Source: Candidatus Syntrophocurvum alkaliphilum
Lineage (GTDB): Bacteria; Bacillota; Syntrophomonadia; Syntrophomonadales; Syntrophomonadaceae
Length of the DNA stretch: 64,000 bases
Assembly: GCF_009734445.1 (NCBI RefSeq)
Contig: NZ_CP046457.1
Coordinates: 868,001-932,000, forward strand
Reading direction: 5' to 3'
Of this stretch, positions 18,052 through 26,350 are shown in pieces (the first letter of the stretch is position 1; every line of letters starts with the position of its first letter). The notes below the pieces were generated by a model. It worked only from the letters and a program-made list of their open reading frames with translations, did not search any database and was not told the origin of the DNA. The position numbers and the translations under genes were made by a program.

Positions 18052-18573
18052 TCAATCAATTACCTTGTTCTGTTTATCTAATATTTCATCATAAATTCTC
18101 TTTGCATATATCTCAGAGAGTATATTTGAACTTTTATCTTGTATATATGGAATGCTAGGTATTATTGAAAAACATTTCATTCTTCTTTTATTTTTACCTC
18201 TACCCGTAAAAGTAGGTTCAGATGTATCCTCAGATATTTGAATTTTTATAATATTAATTGCTTCTAAATAATTTCCTTGAATTGTTGCATTATAAATTTC
18301 AATACCATTATTATTAAGAACCTGCTCTAATTCTTTTAACTGAAAACTTAATAATTCATTAATTATATCTTTTTTCTTGTTTTTATTAGTATTACTCTTA
18401 ATAGGCACAACAAAGTCCTCAAACCTTTGATCGTGCAACAAATCTACATGAAAGCTCACTGTCAACTTATATACCATTCCATTAACAAAACTATCTTTAC
18501 GTGTTTCTATCACATTGTTTAATTCTTGACTTAAATTTTTATCAAATATATCAGTGTTTAATGTATATTTCAT
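18052..18573 (-). CDS. Hypothetical protein (173 aa)
   Basis: I do not recognise this protein. It begins MKYTLNTDIFDKNLSQELNN, has a basic stretch SNTNKNKKK near the middle and a GRGKNKRRMKCFSIIPSIPY segment near residue 130. No membrane segment or signal peptide is visible. It has no strong ribosome site beyond AGGAGAGATG upstream. It ends near the GGDEF gene and is separated from the next gene by a strong terminator, so it is a single-gene transcript or shares one with the GGDEF gene. Confidence 0.6.
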   Translation of the reverse strand: MKYTLNTDIFDKNLSQELNNVIETRKDSFVNGMVYKLTVSFHVDLLHDQRFEDFVVPIKSNTNKNKKKDIINELLSFQLKELEQVLNNNGIEIYNATIQGNYLEAINIIKIQISEDTSEPTFTGRGKNKRRMKCFSIIPSIPYIQDKSSNILSEIYAKRIYDEILDKQNKVID

Positions 18574-18655
18574 ATCAGCATCTCTCCTAGGTGTTTTATA
18601 TACATTTATTTGCTTTTAACCAAACTAATATACGTTTATTTCCTACAATAACAAC

Positions 18656-18700
18656 AAACAAACTGATTGAGCTATACTTTACAACTCAATCAGTTTGTTT
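18656..18700. terminator. Bidirectional rho-independent terminator
   Basis: AAACAAACTGATTGAG at 18656-18671 pairs perfectly over 16 bp with 18685-18700 around a 13-base loop, and T-rich sequence follows. It ends the transcript of the 18820-19818 gene and separates it from the 173-aa gene. Confidence 0.85.
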
Positions 18701-18819
18701 TACTAATAATTAACTTTTTATTATGTTTACTTTATTACTATACTATATTTGGTTTATCAAATCGCTATACGTACATGGCCAAACCATTATTTGTCAAAAC
18801 GTGTCTTGATACCCTCCCA

Positions 18820-19818
18820 CTACCTTCTATTAAATATAGAAAAATGACTACCTTGTTTTAAATATATCATTCTATATGGATTACTACTTGGGAAATCAAC
18901 ATTTGCTTGATTAATATATACAAAATCACCAATCTTAAAGTTTTCATTATTTTTCCATTCTCTTAAATAATGATGGTTAATAAAATAGTATTGTAATTCA
19001 TCATTTTCAAAATAATAATATCCTATAATTTGATGAGGGAAAAGTGCATATTTAACCATAACTTCATTATGAATATTTCGGTACCAATTTACTCCCATCC
19101 TTTTTAGTTCGTTTCTTACATAATCTGCATTTCTATAAGTATGGTTTTCTTCAGAAACAAGCTCCCAATAATCTAAAATAACAAATGCTTTATTCTGTAT
19201 TTTATTTATAGACTCTGGAAATCTTAGGTTCCCAACGCCATAAAGATATGCATTCTTATATCTGTTATTCCCCATAGATGTTGAAACCCATGGACTTATT
19301 GCACTAAACTTCTTATTACCACCTGTATGTAAAGCAAAACCTAACCACTCTTTAATAAGAAGTAAATCATCATACAAATCAGTATCTATAATTTTTTCTC
19401 TAATTTTATCTATAACTTCTTGTGATTCTGCCTTATTATTTTTTAAATATTTTCTGCAATGATATGAAATTTCTTCTTCATACAAATTAAGCAGTCTAAA
19501 TAGCATTTCTTTATTTACTACGTCCGGTTCCAAAAATTCTCTAACTTCAGAGCTTTCAAAAAAAGCGTGCATGGATTTTTGTCCCCAATCAAAAATTATT
19601 TCAGGAGAATTAATTATTGATTTGAGAATTAATCTTCTACCCTCGCCGCGAGCTAATTTTATAATATTATTATTATCTTCAGATATTAGTAATTGATTTT
19701 TTAAATATTCATTATCTAGATTAAGCAAATCAGGGTATTGGGATTTAAAACACGGTATGGAATTTATAAGATTCTTTGGTTGTAGATTCTCAAATATATT
19801 CACACTAATCATCCTCAT
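18820..19818 (-). CDS. Unknown protein with ADP-ribosyltransferase-like motifs
   Basis: The protein has 332 residues. No firm family assignment. Residues 163-185 read FALHTGG...ISPWVSTSMG, resembling the STS strand of ADP-ribosyltransferase toxins, and residues 248-268 read NEVMVKYALFPHQIIGYYYF, resembling the catalytic-glutamate and exit strand (E...PxxxI) of the same fold. An N-terminal helical part of about 160 residues precedes. If correct it would be an effector or toxin that modifies a protein or nucleic acid. It sits between the prophage end and the defence-like genes, bounded by a strong terminator. The call rests on motif resemblance only. Confidence 0.4.
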   Translation of the reverse strand: MRMISVNIFENLQPKNLINSIPCFKSQYPDLLNLDNEYLKNQLLISEDNNNIIKLARGEGRRLILKSIINSPEIIFDWGQKSMHAFFESSEVREFLEPDVVNKEMLFRLLNLYEEEISYHCRKYLKNNKAESQEVIDKIREKIIDTDLYDDLLLIKEWLGFALHTGGNKKFSAISPWVSTSMGNNRYKNAYLYGVGNLRFPESINKIQNKAFVILDYWELVSEENHTYRNADYVRNELKRMGVNWYRNIHNEVMVKYALFPHQIIGYYYFENDELQYYFINHHYLREWKNNENFKIGDFVYINQANVDFPSSNPYRMIYLKQGSHFSIFNRR

Positions 19819-19983
19819 CTCGTGAACAGTTTATATTCCATTCAAATTAGCAAACTATTAATTTTACACTATTAGGTAGTTAATTATTTTTTTTCTTCAA
19901 AAACTAAAAAATCCCTTCTTTTCCATTATTATAATTTCACTAATAGCTTTAAGACATAATTAATCATTCAACTGATTTCTATA

Positions 19984-20043
19984 TTATTCAACCTCGCACT
20001 CAACTTCACTTCCATCAAGCAAACTAAAAACAACTATTCCCCC
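19984..20043 (-). pseudogene. Severed 3' end of the serine recombinase gene
   Basis: Reading the minus strand from the CCCCC target duplication (20039-20043) leftward gives codons for GIVVFSLLDGSEVECEVE then TAA at 19984-19986. Joined in frame to residue Asp of the recombinase at 23074-24441 (VYDG), this restores a normal C-terminus of large serine recombinases. The intervening 3,040 bp is a transposon. So these bases are the original gene end, displaced by the insertion. Confidence 0.88.
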
Positions 20044-20064
20044 TGTTGTTTTGCACAATAAACT
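20044..20064. repeat. Transposon left terminal inverted repeat
   Basis: It begins TGTTGTTTTGCAC and ends AATAAACT; 18 of 21 bases match the right end read inversely. A second partial copy, TTTAGCACATTA, follows near 20072-20084, suggesting several transposase sites at this end. Confidence 0.85.
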
Positions 20065-20164
20065 AACCACACTTTAGCACATTAAAAATAAATAAAATCC
20101 GTTTTAATCTGCAAAATTAGCAGATTAAAATTCTTTAAAAACCAAAGTTTTGCAAATTAAAACA

Positions 20165-20196
20165 ATTAAAAAAGCCGGTACAAAGACCGGCAAAAA
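20165..20196 (-). terminator. Rho-independent terminator after the transposon ATPase gene
   Basis: GCCGGT and ACCGGC (20174-20179, 20186-20191) form a GC stem with a 6-base loop. On the minus strand it is followed by a T-run just after the ATPase stop codon. Confidence 0.85.
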
Positions 20197-20202
20197 AATA
20201 TA

Positions 20203-21003
20203 TTACATACCTAAATCTATTGCAGCTAATCGAACTGCCTCGTCATCAATATACTTTAGTCCCTTTTGACAACCAAAAACTAGACTATTAGTCGCTAGGC
20301 TATTAATCAAACGTGGCCATCCACGACTTACAGAAGTAATTGCTTCAATTGCTGCATCTGAAAATATAGGATAACTAGATCCAGCTAAAGTCATTTGGTG
20401 TTCAATATAAGCTTTAATTTCTTCTCTAGACAAAGCTTGCATTTTGTATCGCATAATAAGCCTTTGGTTTAATGGTTGATGATGTCCTAGTGATAACTTC
20501 ATACTTAAAGATGGCATACCACACAGTATAAGAATAAAAGGATTTTCTGCATCCATAGAGAAATTAAATAGCATATGTAAATCACTTAAAAAGCTTGAAG
20601 TTGCAAATTGTAATTCATCTAAAACAATAAAAGGTGTAATCTTTTTATTATGGTAAAAGCTTAAAATAGCCTCTTGAATTTGTTTAAAAAGATCAATTTT
20701 TCTAGAAGCAGGTTCTAAATCAAGACTATAAGCTAAGCCTCTATAAAAATCATTAACAGTAACAGTAGATAAAGGGAAATATACAGTCTTGTATAAAGCA
20801 GGATTAAGAGAAGTGGTAAAAGATCTTAATCCTGATGTTTTCCCTGAACCTGCTTCACCTACTATCATGCCAATTCCACGATTATCTTTTAAATAATTAA
20901 GTCTAGCAGTTAATTCATTGTAAGAATTAGAAGTAAACATATTCTTAGAATTAATTTCTTTACTAAAAGGTTTAGAAGATAAAGAATAAAAACTTTTAAA
21001 CAT
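20203..21003 (-). CDS. ExeA/TniB-like AAA+ ATPase of the transposon
   Basis: The protein has 266 residues. It begins MFKSFYSLSSKPFSKEI, the ExeA-type N-terminus. The P-loop is GEAGSGKTSG (about residues 47-56), Walker B is FIVLDELQFA, and a sensor-like GMPSL follows. Such ATPases (MuB, TniB, TnsC, IstB group) bind DNA and direct the transposase to targets. Its gene begins 2 bp after the transposase stop, so both are made from one message. The length is normal for the family, and no defect is seen. Confidence 0.88.
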   Translation of the reverse strand: MFKSFYSLSSKPFSKEINSKNMFTSNSYNELTARLNYLKDNRGIGMIVGEAGSGKTSGLRSFTTSLNPALYKTVYFPLSTVTVNDFYRGLAYSLDLEPASRKIDLFKQIQEAILSFYHNKKITPFIVLDELQFATSSFLSDLHMLFNFSMDAENPFILILCGMPSLSMKLSLGHHQPLNQRLIMRYKMQALSREEIKAYIEHQMTLAGSSYPIFSDAAIEAITSVSRGWPRLINSLATNSLVFGCQKGLKYIDDEAVRLAAIDLGM

Positions 21004-21005
21004 AA

Positions 21006-22295
21006 TTAACTATCCCCCTTTTGCGTTGAAGCCTGATGAAAAGAAAGCTTCTGTTCTGGGTTATCTAGAGAATAGTCACGTTTAATAATAGCATTATCAG
21101 CTAAAGATACTAACTTACCATATTCTAAAAACTCATCATTTTCATATACCATTACCTTATCCATATTTTTAGGATCAAATCTTACTTCAACACGTTTACC
21201 TATAAAAATAGAAGAGACCTCATAAAACTGATTGTAAAGAGAAATAGTAGAATCATTATTCACCTTGCGTTTCTCTCTTTTTAAAAATAGATTATTAACC
21301 CATAAAGGGTCATCAACCACCTTGATTTTGCTTGCCTGGGACATATACTTATCAAGAGGTGAAATTTTCAAAGCAGAATGTATGCGCCTGTGATAATCCT
21401 CTTCTAACCATCTTAAAAAAGCGTTATTAAGTTCTTCTAAAGAAGACGGCTTTTTAGGGATTAACGGTAAAAACCTATCTCTTACAGTGCGAAAAAATCT
21501 TTCTATTTTCCCTTTACTAGCAGCATCATACGGCTCGGTATGTGAAATAGCAGTTCCCATTCTAGCGCATGCTTCATGAAATAGAGTAGAGCGATAAACC
21601 TTAGCATTATCAAGATAAACTACTTGAGGAATACCCCTTCTAAGTAAAGCCTCAACATATATACTCTTCATACTCTCAAAATTTTGCTCTACATCAAATC
21701 TAGCAAAAGTAACAAGTCTTGAACAATCATCAATAAATGCAAAAAGATAAGTAGGTTTTCTTTTTCCATTAACATAAAGATAAGGTCCAACCATCATATC
21801 GCCTTGCCATAGGTGATTAACTTCATCATAAGCAAATTTTTTTCTAACCTTAGAAGATGATTGTTCTACTAAAGGTTTAGCTAAATTTCTTTTAGCAAGA
21901 AAACGGTAAACTGAATGATAAGATATCTGTGAACGTAAAAACAAGCCATCTTTAACCATCTGTTCATAAAGTAGCATTACACTAATACTAGGGTTTTCTT
22001 GTCTATAGGATATTATCTTTTCACCTAAAGATGAAGAAATAACTCTAGAAGAGCCCTTGTCTTTTCTGCCTTTAGGTTTCAGTGCATCTAAGCCGCCTTT
22101 TTTGTAATCATAAAACCAGATCCGAATTGTTTTAGCATTATACTCTCTTTTACCGTAATAAGGGACATCATGGACTTGTGATGCTAATGTCTCTAAATAC
22201 TCACTAATATCTTCAATTTGATTATTAAGAATTGGAGCAACAAGAGAAAAGCGAAATAGAGCTATTTGTAGTTTTTGTTCTTCTGTAATAGCCAT
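21006..22295 (-). CDS. DDE transposase, rve/Mu-C type
   Basis: The protein has 429 residues. The N-terminal 120 residues hold HTH segments (YNAKTIRIWFYDYKKGGLDAL). The integrase core has WQGDMMVGPYL (first Asp, about 165), VYLDNAKVYRS (second Asp, about 230) and SKGKIERFFRTVRDRF (Glu, about 262), a complete DDE triad. The C-terminus (YNQFYEVSSIFIGKRVEVRFDP) is the small beta-barrel of Mu-type transposases. ATG 22295 follows GGAGG. It catalyses strand transfer for the element. All catalytic residues are present, so the element may still be active. Confidence 0.93.
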   Translation of the reverse strand: MAITEEQKLQIALFRFSLVAPILNNQIEDISEYLETLASQVHDVPYYGKREYNAKTIRIWFYDYKKGGLDALKPKGRKDKGSSRVISSSLGEKIISYRQENPSISVMLLYEQMVKDGLFLRSQISYHSVYRFLAKRNLAKPLVEQSSSKVRKKFAYDEVNHLWQGDMMVGPYLYVNGKRKPTYLFAFIDDCSRLVTFARFDVEQNFESMKSIYVEALLRRGIPQVVYLDNAKVYRSTLFHEACARMGTAISHTEPYDAASKGKIERFFRTVRDRFLPLIPKKPSSLEELNNAFLRWLEEDYHRRIHSALKISPLDKYMSQASKIKVVDDPLWVNNLFLKREKRKVNNDSTISLYNQFYEVSSIFIGKRVEVRFDPKNMDKVMVYENDEFLEYGKLVSLADNAIIKRDYSLDNPEQKLSFHQASTQKGDS

Positions 22296-22319
22296 TTAAA
22301 CACCTCCAGTTATTATTGG

Positions 22320-22337
22320 AGGTTAACCGGTTAACCT
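22320..22337. promoter_or_regulatory. Perfect 18-bp palindrome upstream of the transposase gene
   Basis: AGGTTAACCGGTTAACCT reads the same on both strands. It lies 25 bp before the transposase start, between the zinc-ribbon and transposase genes. It could be an operator for autoregulation or a binding site for an element protein. Confidence 0.5.
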
Positions 22338-22427
22338 AATTAAATATATTTTATTAGTAAATACCTATATAAAGCTAGGCAAAAGGTTTGTGGAATAAAA
22401 AAATTGTTTAAAAACTTCTTAAAAATG

Positions 22428-22958
22428 TTAAAATGAAAGTGCCATAAAGTTATTAATTATTTGATCATAATGACCTTTTAAGGTTGTTTCTCTTGGCGGA
22501 GGGGTTAAATATTTTAATAACTGAATGGCTTTTTTATTTTCATCTCTAGAAATGCCATACAATTGCTGCTTCTCTCTTAATGCAACTATTAAAGCATTCA
22601 TATTCCTTAAAAATCTAGCTTTATAAAAGGCTGCTTGTTGCCTTGATAATCTTGTGGGAAGTTTACTAAAAATTTTATTAAGTTCTTTTAATATAAGTGG
22701 GCGAGAATGCTGAAAATATGGTAGTAGGAAACTTGGGATTAAAGAAGTGGTTTTCTTGCAAGAGCGACAATAGTACCTACAGATTTTTATCTGGTATTCC
22801 TTCTTATAATAAATGACATTTCTATAGTAATACCCATGCCTATATAACTTAATCCTAGCTTTACAGCAAGGACATTCTAAAATATGAGGAAAAGTATTAT
22901 TTACTGTAGTTTTTATATACTTTGAAATTTTATTTGCCTTTGTCCATATAATTTGCAA
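22428..22958 (-). CDS. Zinc-ribbon protein of the transposon (DUF6431-like)
   Basis: The protein has 176 residues from TTG 22958, which follows GGAGG by 8 bases; the ATG at 22997 lacks a ribosome site. It has ECPCCKARIK and a second pair CRYYCRSCKKTT, one zinc ribbon, then a helical region (LSRQQAAFYKARFLRNMNALIVAL). Proteins of this type accompany this group of DDE/ATPase elements in Clostridia. The role is unknown; by position it could be a DNA-binding or target-choice factor comparable to TniQ. This is inference. Its own promoter must lie in the right transposon end. Confidence 0.65.
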   Translation of the reverse strand: MQIIWTKANKISKYIKTTVNNTFPHILECPCCKARIKLYRHGYYYRNVIYYKKEYQIKICRYYCRSCKKTTSLIPSFLLPYFQHSRPLILKELNKIFSKLPTRLSRQQAAFYKARFLRNMNALIVALREKQQLYGISRDENKKAIQLLKYLTPPPRETTLKGHYDQIINNFMALSF

Positions 22959-23062
22959 TATTATTACCTCCATAATAATCTGCAAAAAGTTTAGCAAATT
23001 ATTATGGCTTTAACATCACTTTTATTAGTTGTAATTTGCAAATAAAGTAAGGGGTTTTGTAT

Positions 23063-23083
23063 AGTTTAATGTGCTAAATAACA
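23063..23083. repeat. Transposon right terminal inverted repeat
   Basis: It ends AAATAACA, inverse of the left end. It contains the TAG that now terminates the truncated recombinase frame (23074-23076). Confidence 0.85.
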
Positions 23084-24441
23084 CCCCCATCATAAACTGT
23101 TATCTTTTCAACCAGTTTAAAGTACAAATCAATATCAAACTGCTTAATTATTTCTGCCTTAGAAAAAGTCTTAATAAATCTTTTAGCTACAATAACCTTT
23201 AAAACATCATCACAATTAAGTAACTCCTCCCACTTTTCAATAAATTCATCCTTATTTTCAACTATCACATTAAAAACACTTACAAAAGCTTCATATAAAA
23301 CTTTATCATCTATATGCTTGCTCACGCAGCCCTTTTGGCCTTTTGCTAAATACCTAACATTACAACGCCATATAAACCTACGCAATTGCTGGTTAGTAGA
23401 GTTCCATACTTTCCTGCCATATGTCTTGCCACAATTACCACATATAACCCTGCCTGCAAATGGATTATCTATGGTTGCATAATCAACTTTTTGTATTCCA
23501 TGCAAAGCTGCAAATGCCTTTCTCCTATCCATTTCAAGCTGTACTGCTTCCCAAGTATCCTTATCAATAATTACTGGGTGGCTATCCTCAACATAATACT
23601 GTGGAACTTGACCATTGTTATTCATTCGCTTCTTACTTAAAAAATCTACTGTATAGGTCTTTTGAAGCAGAGCATCACCTTTATATTTCTCATTACTAAG
23701 CATTTTTCTGATACTACTTTCATACCACTTAGTCGAACCATTCCAATTTAAAACTCCATCAGTTTCAAGATCCTTAGCTATACGGTTAGCACCTTTTCCC
23801 TCTAGAAACTCAGTATAAATCCGCCTAACTATTTTAGCTTGTTCTGCATTAATAATAAGATCACCATTTTCATCTTTATCGTAACCTAGAAACTTGTTGT
23901 GATTAACAGTTACTCTTCCTTGCTCAAATCGTCTGCGAATTCCCCAAGTTGAATTTTCTGATATAGATCTGCTTTCATCTTGAGCAAGTGAACTTAAAAT
24001 GCTTAAAAGCACCTCACCCTTGCTATCTAATGTATTTATATTCTCTTTTTCAAATATAACTCCAACACCTAAATCCTTAAGTAACCTTACATAGTTAAGA
24101 CAATCTAATGTATTTCTTGCAAACCTAGATATAGATTTGGTTATTATCATATCTATTTTTCCTTGCTTACAATCCTCAATCATTTTATTAAACTGTTCTC
24201 GCTTTTTAGTGTTAGTTGCTGAAATACCTTCATCAGCATATATACTTGCTAGTTCATAATCTGGGTGGCCATCTATGTATGTGGTATAGTAATTAACCTG
24301 AGCTTCATAGCTTGATAACTGTTCTAATTGGTCGGTTGATACCCTGCAGTAAGCTGCCATTTTCTTTTTCTGTGTTGTTAATTCCTGAGCTAGATTTGTC
24401 CTGTTCGCCTTTGCGGGTATAACTGTAATGTTTTTTGCCAT
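23074..24441 (-). CDS. Large serine recombinase, C-terminus replaced by transposon sequence
   Basis: The frame encodes 455 residues. The resolvase domain has YCRVSTDQ (catalytic Ser, about residue 35) and SRFARN. The recombinase domain and a zinc ribbon (CGNCGKTYGRK, RCNVRYLAKGQKGC) follow, then a coiled coil and beta end. It would integrate or excise the prophage at attP/attB. The last two residues (VI) and the TAG come from the inserted transposon. The original 18-residue end lies at 19984-20043. Loss of this short tail may or may not abolish activity. It overlaps the upstream recombinase gene by 137 bases in another frame. Confidence 0.9.
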   Translation of the reverse strand: MAKNITVIPAKANRTNLAQELTTQKKKMAAYCRVSTDQLEQLSSYEAQVNYYTTYIDGHPDYELASIYADEGISATNTKKREQFNKMIEDCKQGKIDMIITKSISRFARNTLDCLNYVRLLKDLGVGVIFEKENINTLDSKGEVLLSILSSLAQDESRSISENSTWGIRRRFEQGRVTVNHNKFLGYDKDENGDLIINAEQAKIVRRIYTEFLEGKGANRIAKDLETDGVLNWNGSTKWYESSIRKMLSNEKYKGDALLQKTYTVDFLSKKRMNNNGQVPQYYVEDSHPVIIDKDTWEAVQLEMDRRKAFAALHGIQKVDYATIDNPFAGRVICGNCGKTYGRKVWNSTNQQLRRFIWRCNVRYLAKGQKGCVSKHIDDKVLYEAFVSVFNVIVENKDEFIEKWEELLNCDDVLKVIVAKRFIKTFSKAEIIKQFDIDLYFKLVEKITVYDGGVI

Positions 24442-25588
24442 TCTTGATTACCTCCTCAACAAAAGTAGGTTCTTGTATATTAACTTTAGAGATTGTTTCA
24501 TCATCAATACTGATACCAGTACAAGCATCTTTGCCATTCTTTATATAATTGCTGCATTGCCATACGATTTTTCTACATGCATGTTTGCTATTCCAGGTTC
24601 TACGTCTTAATGTAGCTTTACATTTATTACAATAAAGCAATCCAGTTAATTGATACCTGTTTTGATACTTGTTTGTACCTGCATAAATACCTTTAGCTTC
24701 AGCTCTATTTTTAATCTCATTCTGAACTTTATCCCACATTTCTTTTGGAATAATAACTGGATGGTTTTCTTCTATATAATAACTATCTAGTTGACCAATG
24801 TTTTTCTTTTTAAGTTTATTTAAGTGGTTCATAATAAAGGTTTTTTGTAAAATAGCATCACCTTTATACTTTTCGTTTTTTAAAACTGCAAGAATAGTTG
24901 TCTCATTCCACTTTGAGCCTGTAACTGTAGGTATCCCCTCTTGATTAAATAGTTTTGCTATTTTAAATGTTCCTTTTCCTGATAAATATTCTTGAAATAT
25001 ACGTCTTACTATAGAAGCTTCTTTTTCATTTATAATTAAATCTCCATTTTCATCTTTGTCATAACCAAGAAAGCGATTTGTATTAATAACTAATTCACCA
25101 TTTTTAAACTTTTTATGATAGCGCCATTTTATATTTTCACTTACACTCCGGCTTTCTTCTTCTGCAAATGAAGAAAGGACGGTAAGCATCAACTCACCGT
25201 CCCCTGATAATGTATTTATATTTTCTTTTTCAAACCTTACTTCAACCCCGATTTCTTTTAGTTCTCTTACTGTTTGAAGCATTACCGTTGTATTTCTAGC
25301 AAACCTTGATATTGATTTAGTTATAATTAAATCGATTTTACCTTGCCTACAAAACTCAAGCATTTTTTGAAACTCTGGTCTGTTTTCAGTTGTACCTGTT
25401 ATTCCTTGATCAGCAAATACTCCAATAAACTCATATTTGGGATTACTTGTAATTAGGTTTTCATAATAACTTACTTGATTTTCTAGGGATTCACCTTGTT
25501 TTTCGCTATCAGTAGATACCCTAGCATAAGCACATGTTTTTCTTTTTTTTAAAGTTTTCTCTTTAGGCTCAATTACTCTAACCCTCAA
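24305..25588 (-). CDS. Large serine recombinase, upstream copy
   Basis: The protein has 427 residues from TTG 25588, behind AAGGTGG with 7-base spacing; this gives LRVRVIEPKEK, the normal N-terminus. The catalytic segment is CAYARVSTDSEKQGES, with SRFARN further on, then the recombinase domain (FLGYDKDENGDL) and zinc ribbon (CNKCKATLRRR, WQCSNYIKNGKDAC). Its C-terminus is encoded over the start of the second recombinase and lacks the usual coiled-coil tail. Tandem serine recombinases that work together are known in several clostridial prophages and conjugative elements. It lies 65 bp downstream of the amidase gene. Confidence 0.88.
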   Translation of the reverse strand: MRVRVIEPKEKTLKKRKTCAYARVSTDSEKQGESLENQVSYYENLITSNPKYEFIGVFADQGITGTTENRPEFQKMLEFCRQGKIDLIITKSISRFARNTTVMLQTVRELKEIGVEVRFEKENINTLSGDGELMLTVLSSFAEEESRSVSENIKWRYHKKFKNGELVINTNRFLGYDKDENGDLIINEKEASIVRRIFQEYLSGKGTFKIAKLFNQEGIPTVTGSKWNETTILAVLKNEKYKGDAILQKTFIMNHLNKLKKKNIGQLDSYYIEENHPVIIPKEMWDKVQNEIKNRAEAKGIYAGTNKYQNRYQLTGLLYCNKCKATLRRRTWNSKHACRKIVWQCSNYIKNGKDACTGISIDDETISKVNIQEPTFVEEVIKNGKKHYSYTRKGEQDKSSSGINNTEKENGSLLQGINRPIRTVIKL

Positions 25589-25652
25589 GAAACCACCACC
25601 TTCTATTATATTGGTAGTAACATATATCACTCTGGATTTAATAGAAGTCAAG

Positions 25653-26348
25653 CTATGTATTGCTTAATAAAGCTATCCTTTTTATAAGAATTGCAGCATA
25701 TTCTCCTTTGACTGTTTTATCTTTTCTTGCATTATCAATCCAATATTGAGGGGAGTTAATAATATTTTTATCAACTAATATATTTACAGCATCTATTAAT
25801 TCTTTATCTTCCTCTACATATGTTATTCCTAGTTGATCTAATATAGCTTTAGTAATACCTGTTGTTATTTCTTCTCTCCTACTGTCAAAAAGGTAATTAT
25901 CATTTTTATTATCAAGAAAACCTATTTCTATTAAAACTGCAGGTGCTTTTGTTTCTCTTAATACATGAAAGTTTGCTGTATTAACTCCGCGATTTATAAA
26001 ACCTATATCTGTTAATGCATTTTGAATTTTAGCTGCTAGTTCTTTTGACTCTTTACTAGCTCTATTAAATATATAAGTCTCAACTCCTGAAGCTACTTCA
26101 GGTTTAAAGGCATTTCTATGTATTGATATAAAGTAGTCATAATTACCCTTATTGGAAAAACTACTTCTTTTATTTAAAGAAACTGTAGTATCTGATGTTC
26201 TAGTTTCACCTACTTTAATACCATGACGTCTTAACTCTTTTGCTATTTCTCTTCCTATATATAAGTTGTCATCTGATTCTTTTCTTCCTTTATATTTAGC
26301 ACCGGGATCATTTCCACCATGACCATAATCTAAACAGACTTTATACAT
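25653..26348 (-). CDS. N-acetylmuramoyl-L-alanine amidase (endolysin)
   Basis: The protein has 231 residues. Residues 1-170 are an Amidase_3 domain with zinc ligands His 10 (DYGHGG), Glu 24 and His 77 (SIHRNAF) and catalytic Glu 141 (LIEIGF). The C-terminal 50 residues (IDAVNILVDKNIINSPQYWIDNA) match the small domain found at the end of many clostridial prophage amidases. It cuts the amide bond between MurNAc and L-Ala to lyse the host. The gene follows the holin gene with a 2-bp gap, the classic lysis cassette. Confidence 0.93.
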   Translation of the reverse strand: MYKVCLDYGHGGNDPGAKYKGRKESDDNLYIGREIAKELRRHGIKVGETRTSDTTVSLNKRSSFSNKGNYDYFISIHRNAFKPEVASGVETYIFNRASKESKELAAKIQNALTDIGFINRGVNTANFHVLRETKAPAVLIEIGFLDNKNDNYLFDSRREEITTGITKAILDQLGITYVEEDKELIDAVNILVDKNIINSPQYWIDNARKDKTVKGEYAAILIKRIALLSNT

Positions 26349-26350
26349 TT

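Larger units (their letters stand above)
20044..23083 (-). mobile_element. Complete Mu/Tn7-like three-gene transposon
   Basis: The element starts TGTTGTTTTGCAC and ends with the inverted counterpart finishing AAATAACA; the terminal 21 bp match at 18 positions. It is flanked by CCCCC on both sides (20039-20043 and 23084-23088), a 5-bp target duplication. It carries a zinc-ribbon protein gene, a DDE transposase gene and an ATPase gene, all on the minus strand. Repeated AATCTGC/GCAAATT motifs lie inside each end (20106-20126 and 22977-23000), as expected for transposase binding sites. Removing it restores the recombinase reading frame. TGT/ACA ends, 5-bp duplication and an AAA+ partner fit the Mu/Tn7/Tn5053 supergroup. 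Confidence 0.93.

Noticed and set aside
19819-19983. attL core of the prophage
   Set aside because: The left prophage end should be here, but without the right junction no repeated core can be identified.
20044-23083. Complete Tn7 or CRISPR-associated transposon
   Set aside because: No TnsA, TnsD/TniQ of usual length or Cas genes lie between the ends; the element has three genes only.
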